The position numbers and the translations under genes are program-made. A stretch of 64,000 nucleotides of DNA. It comes from Auraticoccus monumenti (GTDB lineage Bacteria > Actinomycetota > Actinomycetes > Propionibacteriales > Propionibacteriaceae). The stretch spans positions 3,038,001 to 3,102,000 of the forward strand of contig NZ_LT629688.1 of NCBI RefSeq assembly GCF_900101785.1. The letters run 5' to 3'. The notes beneath the pieces are model-generated. The model saw nothing but the letters and a program-made list of their open reading frames with translations, ran no database searches and had not been told where the DNA came from. Below, piece by piece: positions 28,601-37,010 of the stretch; the stretch's first letter is position 1, and each line of letters opens with the position of its first letter.

Positions 28601-29172
28601 CGCTGCAGGGGCTGGAGCACATCCTGGAGACGTCGCGGGAGATCTCGATCGGGCACCTGATCGCCGACGACGGCCCGCGCGAGACCATCACCACCATCGC
28701 CGGCATGATCACCCAGATCCAGCGCAAGACCACCAAGAAGGGCGACATCTGGGCCATCGTCACCGTGGAGGACCTCGAGGCCTCCATCGACGTGCTGATG
28801 TTCCCCAAGGCCTACGAGCTGGTCTCCACGATGCTGGCCACCGACACCGTGGTCCGGGTCAAGGGCCGGGTGCGCCAGTCCGACGACTCGGTGGAGATGA
28901 TGGGCAGCGAGATGACCATGCCCGACATCACCGAGGGACCGAGCGGACCGGTGGTGATCTCGCTCCCGGCCACCCGCTGCACCCCGCCGGTGGTGCAGCA
29001 GCTGCGCGGTGTGCTGCAGAGCCACCCGGGGATGACCGAGGTCCAGCTGCGGCTGTCCTCGGGCACCCGGACGACCGTGTGGCGGATCGACTCCCAGCTG
29101 CGGGTGACCCCGTCACCGCCGCTGATGGCCGACCTCAAGGCGCTGCTGGGGCCGTCGTGTCTGACCGCCTGA
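25639..29172 (+). CDS. dnaE: DNA polymerase III alpha subunit
   Basis: Replicative polymerase catalytic subunit, 1177 residues (typical actinobacterial DnaE1 length). PHP domain begins FVHLHVHSEFSMLDG; actinobacterial DnaE1 PHP domains provide proofreading, and the His-rich motifs are kept here. The palm carries GPGRGSGAGS and the catalytic aspartates in MPDFDIDFDE, followed by the thumb/fingers (VTYGTIKAKQAV, FNKAHSAAYG), HhH motifs and a C-terminal OB domain (ETITTIAGMITQIQ). I prefer ATG 25639 to the in-frame GTG 25597, because family homology starts at MPGSEKDGFVHLH. It overlaps the next gene by 16 bases. Confidence 0.97.
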   Translation: MPGSEKDGFVHLHVHSEFSMLDGAARVPDLFAEAERHGMPAIAMTDHGNLYGAYEFYRASKKSSVKPIIGLEAYVTPKTHRTERKRVQWGNPSQRSDDVSGSGAYTHMTLLAQDNVGMHNLFRLSSTSWLEGYFYKPRADRELLNTYGKGLIATTGCPSGEVQTYLRLGQYEAARESAAEFRDIFGAGNYYLELMDHGLSIETRVRQDLLRLAKDLQLPLVATNDLHYVHQHDAAAHEILLCVQSGSTMDDPNRFKFDGDGYYLKSPAEMRRLFAELPEACDNTLEIAERCQISFTEGEGRFMPRFPCPPGEDETSWFVKEVERGLRERYPDGILDVVRRQAEYEIDVIVSKGYPGYFLVVGDFIRWSKENGIRVGPGRGSGAGSMCAYAMRITDLDPLQHGLIFERFLNPERMSMPDFDIDFDERRRGEVIRYVTEKYGDDRVSQIVTYGTIKAKQAVKDSSRVLGYPFAIGDRITKAMPPAVMGKDVPLTEIFNTEHKRYAEGGEFRALYQADNEVKTVVDQATGIEGLKRQWGVHAAGVIMSSEPLIDIIPIMRREADGAIITQFDYPGCEALGLVKMDFLGLRNLTILDDAVSNVELNAGVTIDLDALSKDLDDPATYALLGRGDTLGVFQFDGGPMRSLLRLMKPDNFEDISAVGALYRPGPMGANSHTNYALRKNGQQEISYPHAELAEALEPILGTTYGLIVYQEQVMEIAQKLAGYTLGKADLLRRAMGKKKREVLDAEYVGFEEGMRANGFSPASVKALWDVLVPFSDYAFNKAHSAAYGLVSYWTAYLKANYPAEYMAAVLTSVKDDKDKMAIYLGECRRMGIKVLPPDVNESSANFTPVGTDIRFGLNAIRNVGGAVVQGIVEAREEHGKARDFHDFLDHAPLVVCNKRMIESLVKAGAFDSMGHSRRALMEVFDGAVDEVIDLKRNEANGQDDLFGMFSDESPMAAKVVPDVEDWDKRTKLAFEREMLGLYVSDHPLQGLEHILETSREISIGHLIADDGPRETITTIAGMITQIQRKTTKKGDIWAIVTVEDLEASIDVLMFPKAYELVSTMLATDTVVRVKGRVRQSDDSVEMMGSEMTMPDITEGPSGPVVISLPATRCTPPVVQQLRGVLQSHPGMTEVQLRLSSGTRTTVWRIDSQLRVTPSPPLMADLKALLGPSCLTA

Positions 29173-29873
29173 GCGAGCAGCCCGCCCCGGGACCGGACGA
29201 GCGCGGACCCCGGCAGCCGGGGGAGGGCGGTGCCTCGCGGCGCCCCAGCCTGCTGACCGAGATGACGGTGTTCTTCACCGTCTGCCTGGTGGTCGGCGTG
29301 CTGGCCGGGCTGCTCTGGGCCCGGGTGACCGACCTCCCCGGGTACACGATCGCCGTCGACGGACGGGCCACCACCAGCGAGCGCGGGCTGGCCGAGCAGT
29401 TCAGCGCCGACGCCTGGTTCTGCGTGATCGCCGTCGGCGGGGGCCTGCTGATCGGGCTGCTGGCCTGGTGGCGGCTGATCCGGGTGGGGTGGGGGGTCGT
29501 CCTGGCCGCCGTGCTGGGGGCGCTGCTGGCCGCCGTGCTCACCTGGGTGGTCGGCTGGGCCATGGGGCCGGGCGACTTCGACGCCCGTCTGGCGAACGCC
29601 GAGCCCGGCGACGTGGTACCCATCGAGCTGACCCTGCGTGCCCCCGTCGCCCTGGTGGTGTGGCCGTTCATCGCCAGCATCCCGATCCTGCTCTGGTCCT
29701 CCCTGGCCCCCGACGACGAGGAGCCGACCCCGTTGTTCACGCGTGGCCGGCTGGCCCGGCGCCGGCACGAGTCGGTGGCCGGCGTGCTGCCCGAGGACCG
29801 GGTCGGGCTGCCCGCCGCCCCGCCGCCGGACGGGCCCGGTGAGTCCACGTCCTCCGGTCCGCCGCCGCGCTGA
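29157..29873 (+). CDS. Four-helix membrane protein, DUF2567-like
   Basis: 238-residue membrane protein. The arrangement is a cytoplasmic Pro/Gly-rich N-terminus, helix 1 (about 37-55) ending GLLWARVTD, an extracellular segment, helix 2 (IAVGGGLLIGLLAWWRLIR), helix 3 (LAAVLGALLAAVLTWVVGWAMG) and helix 4 before an acidic tail. This resembles the actinobacterial DUF2567 family as I remember it, but no decisive motif confirms that. GTG 29157 lies inside the last codons of dnaE (16-base overlap), suggesting coupled expression. Function unknown. Confidence 0.6.
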   Translation: MSDRLSEQPAPGPDERGPRQPGEGGASRRPSLLTEMTVFFTVCLVVGVLAGLLWARVTDLPGYTIAVDGRATTSERGLAEQFSADAWFCVIAVGGGLLIGLLAWWRLIRVGWGVVLAAVLGALLAAVLTWVVGWAMGPGDFDARLANAEPGDVVPIELTLRAPVALVVWPFIASIPILLWSSLAPDDEEPTPLFTRGRLARRRHESVAGVLPEDRVGLPAAPPPDGPGESTSSGPPPR

Positions 29874-29880
29874 CCGCCCG

Positions 29881-29901
29881 CGCTGACCCTCCGGGTCAGC
29901 G
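29881..29901. terminator. Bidirectional hairpin between convergent genes
   Basis: Perfect 9-bp stem CGCTGACCC/GGGTCAGCG with a 3-nt loop. It overlaps the minus-strand stop codon of the YbaK-type gene. Confidence 0.6.
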
Positions 29902-30387
29902 TCCGACCGGGGCGACCTCGGCCCCGGTGAGCCGGACGAGGTCCTCCGGCGACAGCTCCACCTGCAGCCCGCGCCTCCCGGCCGAGACCAGCACCCGCTC
30001 GTGGTCGAGGGCGGAGACGTCGACCACGGTGGTCAACGGGGTCCGCTGGCCGAGGGGGGAGATGCCGCCGACCACGTAGCCGCTGCTCCGCTCCGCCGCC
30101 GCCGGGTCCGCCACCTGCGCCTTCTTGGCCCCCACCGCGGTGGCCAGGGCCTTCAGGTCGACCTGCTGGCTGACCGCCACCACGGCCACCACCAGCCGCC
30201 CGCCGCAGTCGGTGACCACCGTCTTGAGCACCCGCCCCGGGTCGACCCCCAGCGCGGCCACCACCTCCTCGCCGAAGTGGGTCTCGCCCTCGGCGTGGGC
30301 GTACTCGTGCACCGTGTGCGGCACCCCGGCCGCCGACAGCACCTCGAGCGCCGGGGTGGCGGCGCGGGGACGGGCCTTCTTCGCCAT
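29896..30387 (-). CDS. ybaK: YbaK-type aminoacyl-tRNA deacylase (Cys-tRNA(Pro) deacylase)
   Basis: 163-residue trans-editing protein that hydrolyses mischarged Cys-tRNA(Pro). The family blocks TPALEVLSAAGVPHTVHEYAH, RVLKTVVTDCGGRLVVAVV (catalytic Lys region), AKKAQVADPAAAERSSGYVVGGISPLGQR and a C-terminal GRRGLQVELSPEDL are all present. The start ATG 30387 begins MAKKARPRAATP, the usual form; the upstream open frame is not conserved-looking. Monocistronic and convergent with the DUF2567-like gene. Cytoplasmic. Specificity for Cys-tRNA(Pro) is assigned by family, not shown by sequence. Confidence 0.92.
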   Translation of the reverse strand: MAKKARPRAATPALEVLSAAGVPHTVHEYAHAEGETHFGEEVVAALGVDPGRVLKTVVTDCGGRLVVAVVAVSQQVDLKALATAVGAKKAQVADPAAAERSSGYVVGGISPLGQRTPLTTVVDVSALDHERVLVSAGRRGLQVELSPEDLVRLTGAEVAPVGR

Positions 30388-30481
30388 GACCCCATCCCAG
30401 CAGGTCGGTCCGCACGCCGCCGGGAGGTCCGCGGCAGAACCCGGTGGCGGCCCGCAGCCCCGCTGGGCCAGGATCGGCGCC

Positions 30482-30847
30482 ATGGTCCCTCCCGACTGGC
30501 TGCCCACCTACCGCCTCGAGGACTCCGAGCTGATCGGCTACCTGGCCCCCGCCGACGGTGACCAGGTGGTCCCGATGACCCTGCTGGGCACCCCGCTGGG
30601 GGAAGCGATGACGGTCTTCGCCGCCGAGCAGGTGCTGGAGGAGGTGGGTTTGTCCTACCTGGCCGAGCGCTGGTGGCTCCGCCACGACGAGGGCGAGCTG
30701 GCCGGGACCGAGCAGCAGGTGGTGGTGGTGGAGGCCACCCCCGGGCTGGCGGTGCTGGCCAACGCCGACTTCGCCCAGGTGGTCGGGGCCCCGATCGGCG
30801 CCCCGGTCCGGGTGGCGCTGCCCACCGACCGGCTCCGGCGCGCCTGA
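30482..30847 (+). CDS. Conserved hypothetical protein, 121 aa
   Basis: I do not recognise a named family. It is a small soluble alpha/beta-looking protein: Trp/Leu-rich N-terminal half (DWLPTYRLEDSELIGYL), a middle stretch of small residues and a C-terminal strand-rich segment ending RVALPTDRLRRA. Acidic, no signal peptide. It is divergent from ybaK (94 bp between starts) and 30 bases ahead of hisD but with its own stop and a separate -10 for hisD, so it is probably not part of the his operon. Codon use is that of the neighbours, so it is a believable gene. Confidence 0.65.
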   Translation: MVPPDWLPTYRLEDSELIGYLAPADGDQVVPMTLLGTPLGEAMTVFAAEQVLEEVGLSYLAERWWLRHDEGELAGTEQQVVVVEATPGLAVLANADFAQVVGAPIGAPVRVALPTDRLRRA

Positions 30848-30863
30848 GCTCCGGGCGCCCACC

Positions 30864-30869
30864 TAGACT
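30864..30869 (+). promoter_or_regulatory. -10 box (TAGACT) for the his operon
   Basis: TAGACT ends 8 nt before GTG 30878, which lacks a ribosome site, so transcription would start at or next to the start codon. The -35 is not evident. Confidence 0.5.
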
Positions 30870-30877
30870 CACCTACC

Positions 30878-32176
30878 GTGTTGCGCACCCTGGACCTCCG
30901 GCCCTCCGACCTCGTCGACTACTCCGGCGTGCTGCCGCGTGCGGCGCTGGACGTGGACGCCGCCGTCGAGGTGGTCCGCCCCCTCTGCGACGCCGTCGCC
31001 GCCCGGGGTGAGGAGGCGCTGATGGAGCTCTCCGAGCGCTTCGACCACGTGCGTCCGCCCTCGCTGCGGGTGCCTGCCGAGGCGCTCCAGCGCGCCCTGG
31101 ACGAGCTCGACCCCGAGCTCCGCGTGGCCGTCGAGGTGGCCGTCGCCCGTCGCCGCCAGGTCAGCGAGGCCGAGCTCGGGGCCAGCCGCACCGAGGTCGA
31201 GCTGGCCCCGGGCGCCCTGGTCACCCAGCGTCGGATCGCGGTGGGTCGCGTCGGTCTCTACGTCCCCGGGGGGCTGGCCCCGCTGTCGTCCTCGGTGATC
31301 ATGAACGTCGTGCCTGCGCAGGTGGCCGGGGTGGAGTCCATCGCGGTCTCCTCCCCGCCGCAGCGCGAGTTCGGCGGTCTGCCGCACCCGACCATCCTCG
31401 CCGTCTGCGCGCTGCTCGGCGTGGAGGAGGTCTACGCCGTCGGCGGGGCCCAGGCCGTGGCCATGTTCGCCCACGGCGTCGAGGGCCTGTGCCGCCGGGT
31501 GGACATGGTCACCGGGCCGGGCAACATCTACGTGGTCGCGGCCAAGCGGCTGCTGAAGGGCCTGATCGGGATCGACTCCGAGGCCGGCCCGACCGAGATC
31601 GCCGTGCTGGCCGACGCCACCGCCGACGCCCGGCTGGTGGCCGCGGACCTGGTCAGCCAGGCCGAGCACGACCCCAGCGCCGGGGCGGTGCTGGTCACCG
31701 ACTCCGAGGAGCTGGCCCGGGCGGTGGAGGAGGAGCTCGGACGCCAGGTGGAGGTCACCCGCCACGCCGACCGGGTGCGCACCGCCCTCGGCGGCCCCCA
31801 GTCCGCGACGCTGCTGGTGCGCGACACGGAGCAGGGGCTCGCCGTGGTGGACGCCTACGCCGCCGAGCACCTGGAGATCCACACCGCCGACGCCGAGCGG
31901 GTCGCCGCCCGGGTGCGCAACGCCGGGGCGGTCTTCGTCGGGCCGTGGTCCCCGGTCTCCCTGGGGGACTACGTGGCCGGCTCCACCCACGTGCTGCCCA
32001 CCGGGGGCTGCGCCTGCCACTCCTCCGGGCTCAACGTGCAGTCCTTCCTCAAGCAGGTCAACGTGATCAGCTACGACCGCGAGGCGCTGCGCCTGGTCGC
32101 CCGCCACGTCGAGGTGATGGCCGCCGCCGAGGACCTGCCCGCCCACGGGGCCGCCGTGTCGGCCCGGTTCGCCTGA
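30878..32176 (+). CDS. hisD: Histidinol dehydrogenase
   Basis: Zinc enzyme that oxidises L-histidinol to L-histidine in two NAD-dependent steps. 432 residues, normal length. Recognisable blocks are [75 protein letters not shown], the Zn-ligand region [15 protein letters not shown] and the C-terminal [10 protein letters not shown] and [15 protein letters not shown] 30878 is 8 nt after a TAGACT box and has no Shine-Dalgarno sequence, which suggests a leaderless start. First gene of hisD-hisC-hisB-hisH. Confidence 0.97.
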   Translation: MLRTLDLRPSDLVDYSGVLPRAALDVDAAVEVVRPLCDAVAARGEEALMELSERFDHVRPPSLRVPAEALQRALDELDPELRVAVEVAVARRRQVSEAELGASRTEVELAPGALVTQRRIAVGRVGLYVPGGLAPLSSSVIMNVVPAQVAGVESIAVSSPPQREFGGLPHPTILAVCALLGVEEVYAVGGAQAVAMFAHGVEGLCRRVDMVTGPGNIYVVAAKRLLKGLIGIDSEAGPTEIAVLADATADARLVAADLVSQAEHDPSAGAVLVTDSEELARAVEEELGRQVEVTRHADRVRTALGGPQSATLLVRDTEQGLAVVDAYAAEHLEIHTADAERVAARVRNAGAVFVGPWSPVSLGDYVAGSTHVLPTGGCACHSSGLNVQSFLKQVNVISYDREALRLVARHVEVMAAAEDLPAHGAAVSARFA

Positions 32177-32186
32177 GGGGGTGCGC

Positions 32187-33383
32187 GTGACCAGCACCGT
32201 CCCCGGGGCCGCCGTGCGTCTGGCCGACCTCCCGCTGCGGCCCGAGCTCCGCGGCGAGGAGCCCTACGGCGCCCCCCAGCTGGACGTCCCGCACCGGCTC
32301 AACGTCAACGAGAACCCCTACCCGCCGAGCGCGGCCGTGCTGGCCGACCTCGCGGAGGCGGTCACCGGCGCCGGGGCGGGGCTGAACCGCTACCCCGACC
32401 GCGAGGCCTGGGCGCTGCGCACCGACCTCGCCCGCTACCTCGGCCACGACCTCGGGGCGGAGAACGTCTGGGCCGCCAACGGCAGCAACGAGGTGATGAC
32501 GCACCTGCTGCAGGCCTTCGGCGGACCGGGGCGCACGGTGCTGTCGTTCACGCCGACCTACTCGATGTACCCCGAGTACGCGCGGAACACCTACACCCGC
32601 TACGTCACCAGCCCGCGCCGCGACGACTTCACCCTCGACGTCGCCACGACGGAACGGGCCGTGGCCGAGCACCAGCCCGACGTGGTGCTCATCACGACGC
32701 CGAACAACCCCACCGGGACCCCGACGGGGCTGGACGTCGTGCGGGCCGCCCTGGCCGCCACCTCCGGCGTCGTGGTGGTCGACGAGGCCTACCAGGAGTT
32801 CGCCCGCACCGGGACGCCGTCGGCGCTGACCCTGCTGGCCCACCACCCGCGGCTGGTGGTCAGCCGCACCATGAGCAAGGCCTTCGCCCTGGCCGGCGGT
32901 CGGCTGGGCTACCTCGCCGCCGCCCCCGCCGTGGTCGACGCCTGCCGGATCGTCCGCCTCCCGTACCACCTCTCGGCCACCAGCCAGGCCGTCGCCCGGG
33001 TGGCGCTGGCCCACGCCGACGAGCTCCTCTCCCAGGTCGACGCGCTGCGCACCGAACGCGACCTGCTCGTCGACTGGCTGCGCGCCCGCGGGCTGGCCGT
33101 GGCCGACTCCGACGCCAACTTCGTCCTCTTCGGCGGGCTCCCGGACCGGCGCGCGGTCTGGGAGGGGCTGCTGGCCCGCGGTGTCCTGATCCGCGAGACC
33201 GGCCCCGCCGGGTGGCTCCGGGTCAGCGCCGGCACCCCGCTGGAGATGGCCGCCTTCCGCACGGCGCTGTCGGAGGTGGCGGAGACGCAGGGGCTGCCCG
33301 GCTGGCGACCCGACCCGGCCAGCCGCACGACGCCGCCCACCACCGAGCACCCCACCGGCCCCGAACGAGGAGATCCCCGATGA
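32187..33383 (+). CDS. hisC: Histidinol-phosphate aminotransferase
   Basis: PLP-dependent fold-type I transaminase acting on imidazole acetol phosphate. 398 residues. Motifs: [11 protein letters not shown] near the N-terminus, [19 protein letters not shown], and the Schiff-base lysine in [18 protein letters not shown] chose GTG 32187 rather than GTG 32181 because GAGGGG at 32175-32180 gives 6-nt spacing to the former. Ten bases separate it from hisD, and its stop overlaps hisB by 4 bases. The Pro/Thr-rich tail after the last conserved strand is probably disordered. Confidence 0.95.
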   Translation: MTSTVPGAAVRLADLPLRPELRGEEPYGAPQLDVPHRLNVNENPYPPSAAVLADLAEAVTGAGAGLNRYPDREAWALRTDLARYLGHDLGAENVWAANGSNEVMTHLLQAFGGPGRTVLSFTPTYSMYPEYARNTYTRYVTSPRRDDFTLDVATTERAVAEHQPDVVLITTPNNPTGTPTGLDVVRAALAATSGVVVVDEAYQEFARTGTPSALTLLAHHPRLVVSRTMSKAFALAGGRLGYLAAAPAVVDACRIVRLPYHLSATSQAVARVALAHADELLSQVDALRTERDLLVDWLRARGLAVADSDANFVLFGGLPDRRAVWEGLLARGVLIRETGPAGWLRVSAGTPLEMAAFRTALSEVAETQGLPGWRPDPASRTTPPTTEHPTGPERGDPR

Positions 33384-34012
33384 GCGAGACCCAGCCGACC
33401 TCCCGCGTCGCCGAGCTGGAGCGCGGCACCAGCGAGTCCTCGGTGCAGGTGCGCCTGGACCTCGACGGCACCGGTGCGGCCGACGTGGACACCGGGGTGC
33501 CCTTCTTCGACCACATGCTCACCGCCCTGGCCAAGCACTCCCTGATGGACCTCCGGGTGCGGACCACCGGCGACGTCGAGATCGACGCCCACCACAGCGT
33601 CGAGGACACCGCCATCGTGATCGGTGACGCGCTGCGGCAGGCCCTGGGGGACAAGCGCGGGATCCGCCGCTTCGGGGACGCCCTGGTACCCCTGGACGAG
33701 GCGCTGGCCCAGTGCGTGGTGGACCTGTCCGGGCGTCCCTACTTCGTGCACCGCGGCGAGCCCGAGGGCCAGCAGTACGTGCTGATCGGCGGCGGGCGGG
33801 GCGGGGTGCCCTACTCCGGCTCGCTGACCCAGCACGCCCTGGAGAGCCTCACCCACCACGCCGGCATCTGCGTCCACCTCACGCTGCTGGCCGGGCGCGA
33901 CCCGCACCACGTCGTGGAGGCCCAGTTCAAGGCGCTGGCCCGGGCGCTGCGCACCGCGCTCGAGCCGGACCCCCGGGTCGTAGGCGTTCCCAGCACCAAG
34001 GGCGCGCTGTGA
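33380..34012 (+). CDS. hisB: Imidazoleglycerol-phosphate dehydratase
   Basis: Dehydrates imidazoleglycerol phosphate; Mn-dependent 24-mer. 210 residues, monofunctional (no HisB-N phosphatase). Metal-site motifs [38 protein letters not shown] and [18 protein letters not shown] are intact. It begins at ATG 33380, overlapping the hisC stop by 4 bases (ATGA), with GAGGAGA nearby, so translation is coupled. Its own stop overlaps the hisH GTG by 4 bases. Confidence 0.97.
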   Translation: MSETQPTSRVAELERGTSESSVQVRLDLDGTGAADVDTGVPFFDHMLTALAKHSLMDLRVRTTGDVEIDAHHSVEDTAIVIGDALRQALGDKRGIRRFGDALVPLDEALAQCVVDLSGRPYFVHRGEPEGQQYVLIGGGRGGVPYSGSLTQHALESLTHHAGICVHLTLLAGRDPHHVVEAQFKALARALRTALEPDPRVVGVPSTKGAL

Positions 34013-34638
34013 GCGCGCCGGAGGTGGTGGTGCTGGACTACGGCTCGGGCAACCTCCGCTCCGCCGAGCGGGCGCTGGAGGCGACCGGTGCGCGGGTCGA
34101 GCTGACCACCGACCCCGAGCGGGCGCTGTCCGCGCAGGGCCTGGTGGTGCCCGGGGTGGGCGCCTTCGCGGCCTGCATGGAGGGGCTGCGAGCGGTCGGC
34201 GGGGACCGGGTGGTCCGGGAGCGGCGCGAGCGCGGACGTCCCACGCTGGGCATCTGCGTCGGCGCCCAGATCCTCTTCGCCGCCGGCATCGAGCACGGGG
34301 AGCGGACCGAGGGGTGCGCGCAGTGGCCCGGGGTGGTCGAGCAGGTCCGGGCCCGCCGGTTGCCGCACATGGGCTGGAACACCGTCCGGTCCGCCGAGGG
34401 CTCCCGGCTGTTCTCCGGCCTGGCGGAGGAGCGCTTCTACTTCGTGCACTCCTACGGGGTGCACACCGTCGAGGAGCTCCGCGCCGGCGGGGCCCTGGTC
34501 ACCACCGCCGAGCACGAGGGCGACGTCTTCGTGGCCGGGATCGAGCAGGACGCCCTGTCCGCCACCCAGTTCCACCCCGAGAAGTCCGGGGCGGCCGGGG
34601 CGGCCCTGCTGGCCAACTGGGTGTCCGCGCTCGACTGA
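34009..34638 (+). CDS. hisH: Imidazole glycerol phosphate synthase glutaminase subunit
   Basis: Class I glutamine amidotransferase that feeds ammonia to HisF. 209 residues. Nucleophile Cys in [12 protein letters not shown], catalytic His and Glu in [10 protein letters not shown], oxyanion region [11 protein letters not shown]. The nucleophile elbow reads GICVGAQ rather than the commoner GICLGMQ, a mild deviation. No hisF lies in the window. Normally hisA (priA) would follow directly; here four glycan genes intervene and two of them run in the opposite direction, starting with a stop only 12 bases away. Confidence 0.95.
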   Translation: MSAPEVVVLDYGSGNLRSAERALEATGARVELTTDPERALSAQGLVVPGVGAFAACMEGLRAVGGDRVVRERRERGRPTLGICVGAQILFAAGIEHGERTEGCAQWPGVVEQVRARRLPHMGWNTVRSAEGSRLFSGLAEERFYFVHSYGVHTVEELRAGGALVTTAEHEGDVFVAGIEQDALSATQFHPEKSGAAGAALLANWVSALD

Positions 34639-34650
34639 GCCCGGCTGCCG

Positions 34651-35850
34651 TCAGGCCAGCGGGTTGCCCGGGTGGTAGTACCGGGCGGCCAGGGCGGGGT
34701 GCTCGATCCGCAGACCGCGGGAGCGGTCGGCCAGCGAGGCGTGGAGCACGGGCTGGACGGCGTGGCTGAGGGCGTCGACCAGCTGCTGGGTCGCGCGGGC
34801 CTGGGCCGGGTCGTTGTCGGCGTAGCGCCCGTAGCGCAGCGCGGTGAGCACCAGCGGCACCCGAGCCGGGTGGCCCCAGGGCCGCAGCCGGCGCAGCACG
34901 TCCTCGGGCTGGACGGCCACCGCGGGCCGCCCGGCCAGCGAGAGCAGCGCCGAGGAGCAGCCGATCACCACCACCGGCCTCAGGGCCAGCACGGTCACCA
35001 GGGCCAGCGCGGCGCCGTCGAGCTCCTCCGCGCCGGCCTCGGCCAGCAGGTCGGAGTCCGAGCCGAGCACCGGGACGGGGTCGTGCACCACGACCACGCG
35101 GTCCGCACCGTGGGCCCGGGCCAGGGCCACCTGGCGGCGGGCCAGCTTGGCGGCCTCGTCCTCGTCCAGCCCGAAACCGTGCAGGTCCTCCTCCACCACG
35201 ACCGCGAACCGGGTGGTGGGCCCGCCGTCGGACTCGGGGGCGGGCAGGGCCGCCGCCAGCGAGCGCAGCTCCCGGGGGTCCAGCGCGGTGGTGGTGCGGT
35301 CGGTCTCGGCGAGCAGACGGGGGGCCACACCCGGCCACAGGTCCAGGTGCACCAGCCGCTGCAGCCGGGCGGCGACCTCGTCCTCCAGCACCACCGGCGT
35401 CGGCGCCCAGGCGGCCAGGTCGTCGACGTAGACCTCGATCGGGGCGTCGGGGAAGGCCACGGCCAACGACCGGGCGGGGGAGAGGTGCAGGTCGTGCAGC
35501 AGCAGCCGGACCGGGGCGTCGCCGACCCCCAGCTGCTCGGCCAGCCGGGTGCGCCAGCCGGCCACCTCGTCCTCGGTCACCGGTGTCCAGGCCAGCGGGT
35601 GGAAGGGGGTGACGAGGGCGTCGTAGTCCAGCACCTGGTCGACCTGGGCGGTGAGCAGCTCCCAGCCCGGGGTGGAGCGCAGGTCGCGGGCGGCCTCGGG
35701 CACGCCGGCCCGGGAGGTGGTCAGCAGCACCACCCGCTCGGAGGCGGCCACGGTGCCGGACCGCAACGCGGCAGCCACCACCAGCAGGGCGGCGCCGTGC
35801 GGGACCAGGACGACGAGGGTGCCCGCTGCGGGCCGGCGGTCGACGCTCAC
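34651..35850 (-). CDS. Polysialyltransferase-like glycosyltransferase
   Basis: 399-residue protein resembling the alpha-2,8-polysialyltransferase-like family (PF07388 type) common in Streptomyces. Similarity shows in the N-terminal VVLVPHGAALLVVAAAL, the middle LLLHDLHLSPARSLAVAF, IEVYVDDLAAWAPTP and RLVHLDLWPGVAPRLLAE. The second half has two Rossmann-like strand/helix repeats and VVIGCSSALLSLAGRPAV, a typical nucleotide-sugar-binding region. Likely a cytoplasmic-face transferase extending a nonulosonic-acid polymer. It lies 4 bases past the GT2-like gene on the same strand. The acceptor and sugar are not known; the family call is moderately secure. Confidence 0.75.
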   Translation of the reverse strand: MSVDRRPAAGTLVVLVPHGAALLVVAAALRSGTVAASERVVLLTTSRAGVPEAARDLRSTPGWELLTAQVDQVLDYDALVTPFHPLAWTPVTEDEVAGWRTRLAEQLGVGDAPVRLLLHDLHLSPARSLAVAFPDAPIEVYVDDLAAWAPTPVVLEDEVAARLQRLVHLDLWPGVAPRLLAETDRTTTALDPRELRSLAAALPAPESDGGPTTRFAVVVEEDLHGFGLDEDEAAKLARRQVALARAHGADRVVVVHDPVPVLGSDSDLLAEAGAEELDGAALALVTVLALRPVVVIGCSSALLSLAGRPAVAVQPEDVLRRLRPWGHPARVPLVLTALRYGRYADNDPAQARATQQLVDALSHAVQPVLHASLADRSRGLRIEHPALAARYYHPGNPLA

Positions 35851-35854
35851 GCGG

Positions 35855-36850
35855 TCAGGCCACCGACGGCAGGTCGGTGATCAGCCGCTGCTCGGCGGCG
35901 TCCAGGGTGCTCCAGGCCCGGGACAGGCTGCGTCGGCCGACCGAGGCACGGATCTCCTCGCTCAGCCCGACCAGCTGCCGGCTGGGACGGCGACCGGCCT
36001 CGGCCTCGGCGCGGGCCTGGCGGACCACCGCCCGCAGCGCCGCCCCGACGGCCTCGGGCACCAGCTCGCCGGAGTGCACGTGGTCGCGGGCGGCGTCCAC
36101 GGCGTGCTGGTAGGCCCGCACCCGGCCCACCAGGGCCTCCGGGCTGTCGTCGGTGGTGTGGTCGTTGACCCGGAAGTACCCGGGGACGGTGACCGCGGCG
36201 CTCCGGGCGGCGGCCAGGTGCAGCTGCCAGCCGAGCCGGACCACGGCCCCGTGGTGCAGCCGCGGGTCCAGCCAGGGGGACTCGACGGCCTCGAGGGCGG
36301 AGCGGTGCACGAGCTGGGACCAGAGCCGCCCGACCCGGTTGCCGCGCCCGAGCAGACCACGCCAGGCCGGCTCGCGGACGGTGGGGGCGCCGGTGGGGTG
36401 GCTGCTCTCCGGCACCCGGACCGGGCCGCGGACCCGGGTGTGGTTGAAGCCGACGAGCGGGGCGTCCACGGCCACGGCGGCGTCGAGCACCGCGGCGTGG
36501 AACCCGGGCACCACGAAGTCGCCGGCGTCCACCACGGTGACCCAGTCGGTGTCCAGCTGGGTGAGGGCGAGGGCGATGGCCTCCGAACGCCGGTGCCCGG
36601 GGCCGGCGGCGCGGTCGGTGACGTCGAGGCGCCGCGCGCCGGGCAGCCGGTCCACCGCACGCTGCACGCGGCCACGGGGGTCCCCGTCGGCGGTGGCGTC
36701 GACCAGCACCGTGCTGATCCGCGGGTCCAGCCCCTTCAGCAGGGTCTTGACCGTGGTGTTGGCGCCCTGGTCCAGGACCGGGACCACCAGGGTCAGCCGG
36801 TTCCGGCTGCTGCTCGGGCCGAGGCTGGGTCGGAAGTCACGGGTGCGCAC
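35855..36850 (-). CDS. GT2-like glycosyltransferase
   Basis: 331-residue family 2-type glycosyltransferase. GT-A fold start LTLVVPVLDQGANTTVKTLL, then RRSEAIALAL and the DxD-equivalent VTVVDAGDFVVPGFH, where Asp-Ala-Gly-Asp would bind the nucleotide-sugar metal. The C-terminal 100 residues are helical. There is no membrane segment, so it is soluble or peripheral. It is divergent from neuB (160 bp between starts) and co-directional with the polysialyltransferase-like gene, so the three form one functional group. Donor and acceptor are unknown. Confidence 0.75.
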   Translation of the reverse strand: MRTRDFRPSLGPSSSRNRLTLVVPVLDQGANTTVKTLLKGLDPRISTVLVDATADGDPRGRVQRAVDRLPGARRLDVTDRAAGPGHRRSEAIALALTQLDTDWVTVVDAGDFVVPGFHAAVLDAAVAVDAPLVGFNHTRVRGPVRVPESSHPTGAPTVREPAWRGLLGRGNRVGRLWSQLVHRSALEAVESPWLDPRLHHGAVVRLGWQLHLAAARSAAVTVPGYFRVNDHTTDDSPEALVGRVRAYQHAVDAARDHVHSGELVPEAVGAALRAVVRQARAEAEAGRRPSRQLVGLSEEIRASVGRRSLSRAWSTLDAAEQRLITDLPSVA

Positions 36851-37010
36851 AGTACGTGTCTACGCAGGCGTGGTGGACGAAGGCGGCTCGGTCGGTGACC
36901 ATCCGGTGAACAGCCGGTGAAATGGATCTCCAGCGGCCTTTCGGATGCCGGTTTCCGGCGGTGGCGCGTGTTGTCTGGGACCTCACTGCCACCCCTCCGA
37001 GAGGACACCC

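Noticed and set aside
25411-29025. 1204-residue open frame opposite dnaE
   Set aside because: Same shadow effect; no motif and no ribosome site, fully antisense to an unmistakable polymerase gene.
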